Source: DASQUK01 sp035641315
GTDB taxonomy: Bacteria > Actinomycetota > Acidimicrobiia > Acidimicrobiales > VFJN01
Length of the DNA: 64,000 nt
Direction of reading: 5' to 3'
Assembly (NCBI GenBank): GCA_035641315.1
Contig: DASQUK010000193.1
Span: 45,710-109,709 of the forward strand
The position numbers and the translations under genes were made by a program. Of the stretch, positions 23,593-31,125 are shown piece after piece. The notes beneath the pieces are model-generated. The model ran no database searches and was not told the DNA's origin. It saw only the letters and a list, made by a program, of their open reading frames with translations. The first letter of the stretch is position 1. Each line of letters begins with the position of its first letter.

Positions 23593-24474
23593 ATGGCTGC
23601 TATCGCCGTCGTGACCGGCGCCAACTCGGGGATCGGGCGCGCCACCGCCATCCACCTCGCCGCCCAGGGCTACGAGACGTACGGGACGGTCCGCGACCGG
23701 GCCCGGGCGACCAAGCTGGCGGCCCTGTCCGACGAGCGGGGCGTCGAAGTGCGGCTCGTCGGGCTGGACGTGGCCGACGACGAGTCGGTGCGGCGCGGCT
23801 TCGACGAGATCCTGGCCGCGACCGGCGGACGCGTCGACGTGCTCGTGAACAACGCCGGCGTCGCCGGCAACGGCACCGTCGAGGACACCGATCCCGCCGC
23901 CTACCTCGAGGCCATGAACATCAACCTCTGCGGCGCCGTGCGCTGCTGCCAGGCGGTGCTGCCCGGGATGCGCGAGCGGGGAAGCGGCGCAATCGTCAAC
24001 GTCTCCTCGGTCGCCGGCCGGGTGGCGGCGCTGGCGCAATCGTCGTACGTGACCTCGAAGTGGGCGCTGGAGGCGCTCAGCGAGGGCCTGGCCCAGGAGG
24101 TGGCGCCGTTCGGCATCCGGGTGGCGATCGTCGAGCCCGGCGTCACTCGCTCGGCCATCTTTGCCAAGAGCGTCGACGTGCCCGACCGCACCGGCGCCTA
24201 CGGAGACCACTACCGGCGCATGTTCCAGATGTACGCGGCGGGGCTGGCTCACGCGACCGACCCCTTCGACGTGGCGGAGGTGATCCACCACGCGGTCACC
24301 ACCGAGAGCCCGCAGCTGCGCTACCGGGTCTCGTGGGGCAGCGAGCAGCTCATCGGTGGCCGGGAGCGCATGACCGACGCCGAGTGGCTGTCGCTCGGCG
24401 CCGCGCCCGACGACGATGCCTACTATTCGCGCTTCCAGGAGCTGTTCGGGCTGGACATCCGCCCTGACGGTTGA
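23593..24474 (+). CDS. SDR-family oxidoreductase divergent from the carboxylase operon
   Basis: 293 residues from the ATG at 23593. TAGGGT lies 7 nt upstream and no ribosome site is present, so it is probably leaderless. Cofactor motif VTGANSGIGRATA, Asn motif VLVNNAGVAGNG, Ser in NVSSVAGR, and Tyr-Lys in SSYVTSKWALEAL (Y-x3-K); then EPGVTRSAIF. This is a classical SDR. Its promoter shares a palindrome with the carboxylase operon, suggesting coordinated control. In Pseudomonas atu clusters, SDRs (AtuB, AtuG) are also present. The substrate may be an alcohol or 3-hydroxyacyl-CoA; unproven. Confidence 0.88.
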   Translation: MAAIAVVTGANSGIGRATAIHLAAQGYETYGTVRDRARATKLAALSDERGVEVRLVGLDVADDESVRRGFDEILAATGGRVDVLVNNAGVAGNGTVEDTDPAAYLEAMNINLCGAVRCCQAVLPGMRERGSGAIVNVSSVAGRVAALAQSSYVTSKWALEALSEGLAQEVAPFGIRVAIVEPGVTRSAIFAKSVDVPDRTGAYGDHYRRMFQMYAAGLAHATDPFDVAEVIHHAVTTESPQLRYRVSWGSEQLIGGRERMTDAEWLSLGAAPDDDAYYSRFQELFGLDIRPDG

Positions 24475-24524
24475 CCCTGGGCGGCGCCACCTCACAGGCG
24501 GGCGCGGATGGTCGTTCTACTCGT

Positions 24525-25445
24525 ATGACGCCCGTGACACCGACGACGCGCCGGGGCGGGGCCCGCAGCCGACTCGGGGGTGTGCCGACAACCCTGCCGC
24601 CGGTGGATGCCGGCGAGGCCGGGCCCTTCCCGCAACTGCCGCTGCCCCTGGCCGGGGCCGAGCCCGCCCGGGCTCGGCAGGAGGTGCTGCCGGGGGCCGT
24701 GCACGTGCCGGCCTGGCTGGAGCTCGACGCCCAGCGGCGCCTGGTCGGGGACTTCCGACGCTGGGCCGTCCCCCCGGCCGGGCTCCGCCACCCGCGGGTG
24801 CCGACCGGTCACCTGATGAGCGTGCAGTCGGTGTGCCTGGGGTGGCACTGGCACCCCTACGCCTACAGCCGGACCGCCGACGACACCGACGGTGCACCGG
24901 TCAAGCCGCTGCCCGCCGAGCTGGCCGACCTGGCCCGGGCCGCCGTCACCGCCGCCTACGGCCCGGCGGCCCCTAGCAATCTCGACGCCGTGGCCTACGC
25001 CCCCGACGCCGCCATCGTGAACCTGTACGCACCCGGCGCCCGCCTGGGGATTCACCAGGACGGTGAGGAGCCCGCCGACGCACCGGTCGTGACCGTCAGC
25101 CTGGGCGACACGTGCATCTTCCGCTTCGCCGGGGTCGACCGCCGGACCGGACCGTTCACCGACATCGAGCTGCGCAGCGGCGACCTGCTGGTGTTCGGCG
25201 GGCCCACCCGGCGCATCTACCACGGCGTCCCCAAGGTCCACCCGGGGACCGCGCCCGCCGGCCTCGGTCTGCCGCCCGGGCGCCTCAGCATCACGATCCG
25301 GGAGACCGGCCTGAGCGAGCGTCCGCAAATGCAGCGAGCCCCGGGCCTGAGCGGCCCGTCGCCCAAGGCGACAAGAGCGGGAACACGGCGTCGGAGCCCG
25401 AGCGGCCCGTCGCCGAAGGCGACAAGAGCGGGATGCACGTCGTGA
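24525..25445 (+). CDS. alkB: AlkB-like 2OG-Fe(II) dioxygenase with repeat-derived tail
   Basis: 306 residues from the ATG at 24525. AlkB fold: MSVQSVCLGWHWHPYAYS, then NLYAPGARLGIHQDGEE with iron ligands His177 and Asp179, LVFGGPTRRIYHGVPKV with the distal His, and RLSITIRET with the 2OG-binding Arg. These proteins remove alkyl groups from nucleic acid bases by oxidation. The last ~35 residues, SGPSPKATRAGTRRRSPSGP and on, are encoded by a 51-bp tandem repeat and are probably not part of the fold. It overlaps the second 2OG oxygenase. Confidence 0.88.
   Translation: MTPVTPTTRRGGARSRLGGVPTTLPPVDAGEAGPFPQLPLPLAGAEPARARQEVLPGAVHVPAWLELDAQRRLVGDFRRWAVPPAGLRHPRVPTGHLMSVQSVCLGWHWHPYAYSRTADDTDGAPVKPLPAELADLARAAVTAAYGPAAPSNLDAVAYAPDAAIVNLYAPGARLGIHQDGEEPADAPVVTVSLGDTCIFRFAGVDRRTGPFTDIELRSGDLLVFGGPTRRIYHGVPKVHPGTAPAGLGLPPGRLSITIRETGLSERPQMQRAPGLSGPSPKATRAGTRRRSPSGPSPKATRAGCTS
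25349..25433 (+). repeat. 51-bp-period tandem repeat in the AlkB tail
   Basis: A 34-bp core beginning GAGCGGCCCGTCGCC occurs at 25349-25382 and 25400-25433, one mismatch apart, with a 51-base period (17 codons). Each core contains the small hairpin GTCGCC-NAA-GGCGAC. It supplies the C-terminal residues SGPSPKATRAG twice, and the last copy ends at the next gene's ATG. Confidence 0.85.
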
Positions 25446-26167
25446 GGACGTCGACCACGACGCCCGTCGCGGACCGGGTGGATCGGCTCGACTGGCCCGG
25501 CATCGCCGCCGGTCTCGACGACGTCGGCATCGCCCCCACCGGCCCGCTGCTCGGGGCCGGGGAGTGCCGGTCGTTGGTCGCCCTCTACGACGACGAGACG
25601 CGGTTCCGATCCACGATCGACATGGCGCGCCACCGCTTCGGCGAGGGCCAGTACCGCTACTTCGACCACCCGCTGCCCGCGATCGTCGCCGAGCTGCGGG
25701 CGGCATTCTGGCCGCACCTGCTGCCGATCGCCCGGGACTGGGCGAACCGGCGCGGCCAGGCGACGCCGTGGCCCGACGACTTCGACGACTGGCTCGACCG
25801 GTGCCACCGGGCCGGGCAGACACGGCCGACGCCGCTGATGCTGCGCTACGGCCCGGGCGACTGGAACGCCCTGCACCGCGACCTCTACGGCGAGCTGGTG
25901 TTCCCGCTGCAGGTCGTCGTCGGCCTCGACGAGCCCGGCGCGGACTACACCGGCGGCGAGTTCGTCGTGGTCGAGCAGCGGCCGCGGGCCCAGTCGCGGG
26001 CCACCGCCACCACGATCCCCCGCGGCCACGGGCTGGTGTTCACCACCCGCGACCGCCCGGTGCGCACCCAGCGCGGCTGGTCCAGCAACGCCATGCGCCA
26101 CAGCGTGAGCACGGTGCGCTCCGGCCGGCGCCACACCCTCGGCCTCGTCTTCCACGACGCCGAGTGA
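25433..26167 (+). CDS. 2OG-Fe(II) oxygenase family protein
   Basis: 244 residues from the ATG at 25433; a GTG at 25442 overlapping the AlkB stop (GTGA) is an equally good start. Iron ligands His148 and Asp150 are in ALHRDLYG, preceded by LMLRYGPGDWN; the C-terminal RHSVSTVRSGRRHTLGLVFHDA gives the distal His and the 2OG-binding Arg. This matches the uncharacterised 2OG-Fe(II) oxygenase group often paired with AlkB and Ada proteins, suggesting alkylation damage repair or a side role in it. The substrate is unknown. A 47-bp palindrome lies just after the stop. Confidence 0.82.
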   Translation: MHVVRTSTTTPVADRVDRLDWPGIAAGLDDVGIAPTGPLLGAGECRSLVALYDDETRFRSTIDMARHRFGEGQYRYFDHPLPAIVAELRAAFWPHLLPIARDWANRRGQATPWPDDFDDWLDRCHRAGQTRPTPLMLRYGPGDWNALHRDLYGELVFPLQVVVGLDEPGADYTGGEFVVVEQRPRAQSRATATTIPRGHGLVFTTRDRPVRTQRGWSSNAMRHSVSTVRSGRRHTLGLVFHDAE

Positions 26168-26184
26168 CGCGCCTCTACCACCAC

Positions 26185-26231
26185 TTCTGGTGACGTGATC
26201 CGTCGATTTCCAACGGATCATGTCACCAGAA
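26185..26231. repeat. Dispersed palindrome, 47-bp family, copy 1
   Basis: Arm TTCTGGTGACGTGATCCGT, asymmetric 9-nt loop CGATTTCCA, and a complementary 19-base arm with one mismatch. It is intergenic, between the 2OG oxygenase and the epoxide hydrolase. Copies 2 and 3 lie at 42607-42653 (inverted) and 49960-50006. Confidence 0.9.
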
Positions 26232-26253
26232 CCGCATGTAGCCTCACCCGGAC

Positions 26254-27402
26254 GTGACGCCGTTTCGCATCGAGGTCCCCGAGGCCGACCTCGCCGACCT
26301 GCGCGAGCGACTCGAGCGCACCCGCTGGCCGGAGCGGGAGACGGTCGACGACTGGTCCCAGGGCATGCCGCTCGCCTACGTGCGCGACCTTTGCGGCTAC
26401 TGGGTCGCGGGCTACGACTGGCGTGCGACCGAGGCCCGCCTGAACGCGCTGCCGCAGTTCCGCACCGTGCTCGACGGGCTGGGGATCCACCTCCTCCACG
26501 TCCGTTCGCCGCAACCCGATGCGCTCCCCCTGGTCATGACGCACGGCTGGCCGGGCTCGATCGTGGAGTTCCTGAAGGTGATCGGGCCGCTGGTCGACCC
26601 GATCGCCCATGGCGGCGACGCCGCCGACGCCTTCCACCTGGTGTGCCCGTCGCTGCCCGGCTACGGCTTCAGCGACAAGCCGGCCCGGCCGGGCTGGGGC
26701 GTGGAGCGGATCGCCGGCGGCTGGTGCCAACTGATGGCCCGGTTGGGCTATGAGCGCTACGGCGCGCAGGGCGGCGACTGGGGGACGAGCGTCGCCACCA
26801 GCATCGGCGAGCAGGACCCAGATCACGTCGTTGGCATCCATCTCAACCCGCCGCTGGTGGCGCCCGACCCGGCCACGTTCGACGACCTCACCGAGGCGGA
26901 GCGGGGGGCGCTCGCCGACCTGGAGCGATCTCAGGAGTGGGAGTCCGGCTACGCGATCCAACAGGCGACGCGGCCCCAGACGGTCGGCTACGGGCTCGTG
27001 GACTCACCGGTCGCCCTGTGCGCCTGGATCGTCGAGAAGTTCAGAGCGTGGACCGACTGCGACGGCCACCCGGAGAACGCTCTCAGCCGCGACGAGATGC
27101 TCGACGACGTGACGCTCTACTGGCTCACCGCCACCGGCGCCTCTTCCGCGCGTCTCTACTGGGAGAGCTTCAGCCAGGTGTCCGAGCGGTTCAGCCAGGG
27201 CAACGCCGATACCGTCACCGTCCCCACCGGCTGCTCGATCTTCCCCAAGGAGATGCCGCGCCCGTCCCGCCGCTGGGCGGAGCGGCGCTTCACCGACATC
27301 CGCTGGTGGAACGAGCTCGACAAGGGCGGCCACTTCGCCGCCTTCGAGCAACCGGAGCTGTTCGTGAACGAGGTCCGCTCGTTCTTTCGCCTGGTGCGCT
27401 GA
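26254..27402 (+). CDS. Epoxide hydrolase (microsomal type)
   Basis: 382 residues. The N-terminal EHN domain (FRIEVPEADLADLRERLERT to about 105) is followed by an alpha/beta hydrolase core: oxyanion HGWPGS, nucleophile Asp175 in GGDWGTS, and His360 in GGHFAAFEQP. LPGYGFSDKP is a typical epoxide hydrolase segment and the cap carries tyrosines that would activate the epoxide. Enzymes of this type open epoxides to diols. The start is GTG, with TAGCCT 9 nt upstream, so it appears leaderless. The substrate is unknown. Confidence 0.93.
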   Translation: MTPFRIEVPEADLADLRERLERTRWPERETVDDWSQGMPLAYVRDLCGYWVAGYDWRATEARLNALPQFRTVLDGLGIHLLHVRSPQPDALPLVMTHGWPGSIVEFLKVIGPLVDPIAHGGDAADAFHLVCPSLPGYGFSDKPARPGWGVERIAGGWCQLMARLGYERYGAQGGDWGTSVATSIGEQDPDHVVGIHLNPPLVAPDPATFDDLTEAERGALADLERSQEWESGYAIQQATRPQTVGYGLVDSPVALCAWIVEKFRAWTDCDGHPENALSRDEMLDDVTLYWLTATGASSARLYWESFSQVSERFSQGNADTVTVPTGCSIFPKEMPRPSRRWAERRFTDIRWWNELDKGGHFAAFEQPELFVNEVRSFFRLVR

Positions 27403-27438
27403 CGCGTCACTCTCGAACGACTGCTCTAAGGTGCTGCG

Positions 27439-28083
27439 ATGCACCTTCCGGTCCCACCGAAGCCGCGGCTGCGGGGCCGGCTCCACCAGTTCGCCTTCTT
27501 CGTCTCGCTCCCGGCGGGGATCACGCTCGTGGCACTGGCCGGGGGCGCGGCGGCCACGGTCGCAGCCGCCATCTTCGCCGTCACGCTCACCGGGCTCTTC
27601 GGTGTGAGCGCCGCCTACCACCGCGGCCGGTGGTCCGACCGTGCCCACACGCTCATGAAGCACCTCGACCACTCGATGATCTTCGTGTTCATCGCGGGCT
27701 CCTACACACCGGTCACCCTGCTGGCGCTCCGCCCCGCCTGGGGCATCACGCTGCTGGTGCTGGCCTGGAGCGGTGCCGCTGCGGGCGTGCTCGTCACCGT
27801 CCTGCGCCTCGAACGCTGGCACCGCGTCGGGTTTGCCATGTACCTCGTGCTCGGCTGGCTCGCCGCGATCGCCGGTCCCCAGCTCCTGCACGCCCTGTCC
27901 CGGGTCGAGCTGGCGCTGCTGGTCACGGGCGGCATCCTCTACACGGTCGGCGCAGTCACCCTGGGTCGCAAGCGGCCCGACCCCCGCCCGGCCGTCTTCG
28001 GCTACCACGAGGTCTGGCACACGTTCGTCGTCGGTGCCACGGCCTGCCACTTCACGCTGGTCGTCCTGCTCGTCCGCCCCTGA
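27439..28083 (+). CDS. Hemolysin III family membrane protein (PAQR/YqfA-like)
   Basis: 214 residues with seven membrane helices. Conserved motifs are GVSAAYHRGRWSD, KHLDHSMIFVFIAGSYTP and GYHEVWHTFVV; their His, Asp and Ser residues form the metal site proposed for the PAQR/CREST superfamily. Function in bacteria is unsettled; the hemolysin name is historical. TAAGGT lies 6 nt before the ATG and no ribosome site is visible, so it is probably leaderless. Confidence 0.9.
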   Translation: MHLPVPPKPRLRGRLHQFAFFVSLPAGITLVALAGGAAATVAAAIFAVTLTGLFGVSAAYHRGRWSDRAHTLMKHLDHSMIFVFIAGSYTPVTLLALRPAWGITLLVLAWSGAAAGVLVTVLRLERWHRVGFAMYLVLGWLAAIAGPQLLHALSRVELALLVTGGILYTVGAVTLGRKRPDPRPAVFGYHEVWHTFVVGATACHFTLVVLLVRP

Positions 28084-28100
28084 GCGAGTTAGATGGCGTG

Positions 28101-28122
28101 GCGGGAGGTAAGTACCTCCCGC
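28101..28122. promoter_or_regulatory. 22-bp perfect palindrome before the WS/DGAT gene
   Basis: GCGGGAGGTA-AG-TACCTCCCGC: 10-bp perfect arms with a 2-nt centre, too tight for an RNA loop, so an operator for a dimeric protein is more likely than a terminator. It sits 18 bases after the hemolysin III stop and 18 before the acyltransferase start. Confidence 0.5.
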
Positions 28123-28140
28123 AGCAAAGGGGGGGTCGCC

Positions 28141-29610
28141 ATGGATCGGTTGAGCCCGCTGGATGCGTCGTTCCTCCATCTCGAGGACGACGTCAACCAC
28201 ATGCACATCGGCTCCGTCGGCATCTTCGAGGGCCCGCCGCCCGGCTACGACGAGCTCGTCGGCACGGTGGCGGGCCGCTTGGCACTCGTGCCCCGCTACC
28301 GACAGAAGGTGGCGATGGTGCCGCTGTCTCTGGGACGCCCGGTGTGGGTCGACGACCCGCACTTCAACGTCGAGTACCACGTCCGCCACACCGCGCTGCC
28401 CGAGCCGGGCGGCGAGCCCGAGCTGGCCCGCCTGGTGGGCCGGGTGATGTCGCAGCGGCTCGATCGCAGCAAGCCGCTGTGGGAGATCTGGATGGCGGAG
28501 GGACTGGAGGACGGCCGGTGGGCCATGGTGTCGAAGGTGCACCATTGCCTGGTGGACGGCGTGTCGGGCGCCGAGCTGCTGGCGGTGCTGCTCGACCTCT
28601 CGCCGGACGTCTCCCCGCCCGTCGGCGACGGGTGGCGGGCGGCGCCCTCGCCCAGTCCCGTGCGGCTGGCCCGCGACGCCGTCGTCGACCTGGCGACCAG
28701 CCCCTACGAGCAGATGCGAGCGGCGGGGTCGGTGGTGCGCCGTCCGAGGCGTGCCCTCGACGCCGTGCGCGAGATCGCCAAGGGATCGGTGGCGCTGTCG
28801 CGCATCGCCAAGCCGACGCCACCGACCAGCCTGAACGGCCCGATCGGACCGCATCGCCGCTACCTCTGGTCCCCGGCCGACCTGGCCGACATCAAGCGCA
28901 TCCGGGCCATCCACGGCGGCACCGTCAACGATGTGGTCCTGGCGCTCGTCACCCGCGGGTTCCGGGACCTGCTGCGGTCGCGGGGCGAGACGACCGAGGG
29001 CCGCGTGATCCGCACCCTGGTCCCGGTCTCGGTTCGGCCGCGGGCGGGATCCGGCCCGGCCCACGGCGACGGCACGATGGAGAACAAGGTGTCCGCGATG
29101 TTCGCCGACCTGCCGGTGGGCGTCGACGATCCGGTCGAGCGTCTGGCGGCGATCAGCACGCAGCTCCAGGGCCTCAAGGAGTCCAAGCAGGCCGTGGCCG
29201 GCGAGGCGCTCACCTCGCTGTCGGGCTTCGCGCCCTCGATGCTGCTCACGCTCGGCATGCGCGTGGCCACGCGGGCGGCCCGCCGGATGGGTCAGCTCGA
29301 CACGGTGACCACCAACGTGCCCGGTCCGCAGTTCCCCCTGTACTCGTGCGGCCGGCGGATGGTGCGGGCCTGCCCCTACGTGCCGCTCGCCGCTCCGATC
29401 CGGGTGGGCGTGGCGATCTTCTCCTACGACGGCGAGCTGGTGTTCGGCGTGACCGGCGACTACGACCAGGCACCGGACATCGACGTGCTCGTGGACGGCA
29501 TCAGCGGCGGGATCACCGAGCTGCTCCGCACCAACGGACGGCGCTCGGACGGGTCGCGGGGCCCGGGCCCCCGCAAGGGCACGCAACCGAGACGCCGGGC
29601 GCGCCGCTGA
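28141..29610 (+). CDS. Wax ester synthase / diacylglycerol acyltransferase
   Basis: 489 residues from the ATG at 28141, which follows a G-rich ribosome site. It starts DRLSPLDASFLHLEDDVNHM, as WS/DGAT proteins do. The catalytic HHxxxDG motif is KVHHCLVDGVSG at about 133-140, and the C-terminal domain has TVNDVVLALVTRGFRDLL and VTTNVPGPQFPLY. The enzyme esterifies acyl-CoA to diacylglycerol or fatty alcohol, making storage lipid at the membrane. This storage trait is common in actinobacteria. A lipase-like gene follows convergently. Confidence 0.95.
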   Translation: MDRLSPLDASFLHLEDDVNHMHIGSVGIFEGPPPGYDELVGTVAGRLALVPRYRQKVAMVPLSLGRPVWVDDPHFNVEYHVRHTALPEPGGEPELARLVGRVMSQRLDRSKPLWEIWMAEGLEDGRWAMVSKVHHCLVDGVSGAELLAVLLDLSPDVSPPVGDGWRAAPSPSPVRLARDAVVDLATSPYEQMRAAGSVVRRPRRALDAVREIAKGSVALSRIAKPTPPTSLNGPIGPHRRYLWSPADLADIKRIRAIHGGTVNDVVLALVTRGFRDLLRSRGETTEGRVIRTLVPVSVRPRAGSGPAHGDGTMENKVSAMFADLPVGVDDPVERLAAISTQLQGLKESKQAVAGEALTSLSGFAPSMLLTLGMRVATRAARRMGQLDTVTTNVPGPQFPLYSCGRRMVRACPYVPLAAPIRVGVAIFSYDGELVFGVTGDYDQAPDIDVLVDGISGGITELLRTNGRRSDGSRGPGPRKGTQPRRRARR

Positions 29611-29618
29611 GCCAGGCG

Positions 29619-30446
29619 CTACGCCGCGCCCTCCCGTCCCGACTGGTCGCGCCACCACGTCGGCTTCGGGTAGAGCGAGGCCGTGCCCCGTGGCGGGCGG
29701 AACGGTCGGAACGATCCTTCGGGCTGGGCCAGGCGGTCGCCGATCGCCAGGATGACGGCGGGGTTGTGGCCGAGCCCGCAGTGGCTGCCCCTGACCTCGA
29801 TGTTCTCGGCCAGGGCGTGCTCCGCCTCGATGCACAGGTGCCAACGGGTGATGCCGTCGCTGCGGGTGTAGATGGCGGTGGACGGCACGGGGAGCGGCCG
29901 GTCCTCGAGGTCCAGCGGGTGCGGCTGGAGACGGGGGTTGAGCCGGTCGAACAGGCGGGATGCGCTGCTGCGGTCGCCGGGCCCGATGCGGAAGGGGCTG
30001 CCCAGGGTGATGACCTGGCGAACGGCCTGGGGCCGCCCGCGCGCCAGCGCGCGGGCGTAGATGCCGCCGAGGCTCCACCCGACCAGGCTCACCGTGCGGC
30101 CGCGGTCGTGGTGGATGCGCTCGAGCCGACGGACCAGGCCCTCGACGGTGGCGGCCCGGGGGCCCAGGTTCCGTCCGAGTCCCCAGCGGTGGACCTCGTA
30201 GCCCCGGGACCGCAGCACCGACCGCAGCGCCACAGTCGACCAGTCGTCGGCCATGAACCCGGGCAGGATCAGCACCGGGTGGCCGTCGCCCCCGGGTATC
30301 CGGCGCTGCAGCAACGGCAACGACACCCCGAGACCGACGAGCTCGGCCAGGGCACGCTGTTGTTCGAGGGCGCCGAGCAGCAACGACGGTGGCCGGACCG
30401 CCGGCCGGACACCCGCACTCGTTCGTCGCTCGGGTCGGCTGCTCAT
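29619..30446 (-). CDS. Alpha/beta hydrolase, lipase/esterase-like
   Basis: 275 residues. The segment VLILPGFMADDWSTVALRSVLR is the first strand and oxyanion region; the nucleophile Ser is in LVGWSLGGIYARALA; the acid is probably in IYTRSDGITRWH and the His in RGSHCGLGHNPAV. The pattern resembles actinobacterial triacylglycerol lipase/PHA-depolymerase-like esterases without a signal peptide. It ends 8 bases from the WS/DGAT stop, facing it, and is divergent from adenylate kinase. A role in storage lipid turnover is plausible from position only. Confidence 0.85.
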   Translation of the reverse strand: MSSRPERRTSAGVRPAVRPPSLLLGALEQQRALAELVGLGVSLPLLQRRIPGGDGHPVLILPGFMADDWSTVALRSVLRSRGYEVHRWGLGRNLGPRAATVEGLVRRLERIHHDRGRTVSLVGWSLGGIYARALARGRPQAVRQVITLGSPFRIGPGDRSSASRLFDRLNPRLQPHPLDLEDRPLPVPSTAIYTRSDGITRWHLCIEAEHALAENIEVRGSHCGLGHNPAVILAIGDRLAQPEGSFRPFRPPRGTASLYPKPTWWRDQSGREGAA

Positions 30447-30539
30447 GGGACGGGTCCTCGCTGGCAGGTGAGCCTACCCGGCAAGCGTGGTGGAGGCCGG
30501 AGCCGCGGCGCCCGGCGGGAGCGACGTACGGTGCGGCCC

Positions 30540-31109
30540 ATGCGACTGGTACTGCTCGGGGCCCCGGGCGCGGGCAAGGGCACGCAGGCGGCCGCGCTGG
30601 CCGAGCACTTCGGGGTGCCGCACATCTCGAGCGGCGACCTGCTCCGGGACCAGGTCGCCGCGGGCACGGAGCTCGGGCGCCGGGTCGCCGACCGCCTCGA
30701 CCGCGGCGAGCTGGTGCCCGACGGGATCGTCACCGAGGCGGTGGAGGACGCGTTGGCCGACACCCCGTCGTCCGGGTATGTCCTCGAGGGGTTCCCGCGC
30801 ACGGTCAGCCAGGCCCGGCGGGCCGACACGCTCCATGCCGAGGGGCTCGCCGACGCCGTCGTGCTGCTCGAGCTGGCCGACGACCTGGCGCGGCAACGGC
30901 TCGCCGAGCGGGCCGCCGAGGGCCGATCCGACGACCGTGACCCCGAGGTCATCGAGCGGCGGCTCCGGCGGTTCCACGCCGTGACGGAACCGCTGGTCGC
31001 CTACTACCGAGGACGGGGCGTCCTCGCCACGGTCGACGCCGACCAACCACCCGAGGCGGTGACCGTCGACATCCTGGCCGCCCTCGACGCCGAGCGGGGC
31101 GCGCCCTGA
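30540..31109 (+). CDS. adk: Adenylate kinase, short-LID type
   Basis: 189 residues. P-loop GAPGAGKGTQ at 7-16, AMP-binding SSGDLLRDQ and GYVLEGFPRTVSQA, and a short LID lacking zinc cysteines, ending DDRDPEVIERRL. It interconverts ATP + AMP and 2 ADP. The normal adk locus is in the secY-map ribosomal region; this one stands alone between lipid genes and the amylopullulanase, so it may be a second copy. TACGGT lies 7 nt before the ATG: leaderless. Confidence 0.92.
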   Translation: MRLVLLGAPGAGKGTQAAALAEHFGVPHISSGDLLRDQVAAGTELGRRVADRLDRGELVPDGIVTEAVEDALADTPSSGYVLEGFPRTVSQARRADTLHAEGLADAVVLLELADDLARQRLAERAAEGRSDDRDPEVIERRLRRFHAVTEPLVAYYRGRGVLATVDADQPPEAVTVDILAALDAERGAP

Positions 31110-31125
31110 GCCGCTCTGCCTCGTG

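Noticed and set aside
26937..31109. A 1390-codon open frame on the plus strand, and a 1024-codon one on the minus strand at 27004-30078
   Set aside because: They run through the epoxide hydrolase, hemolysin III, WS/DGAT and lipase genes in other frames; the text is Arg/Pro/Gly-rich with no family motif. Only the last 189 codons of the first (adenylate kinase) are real.
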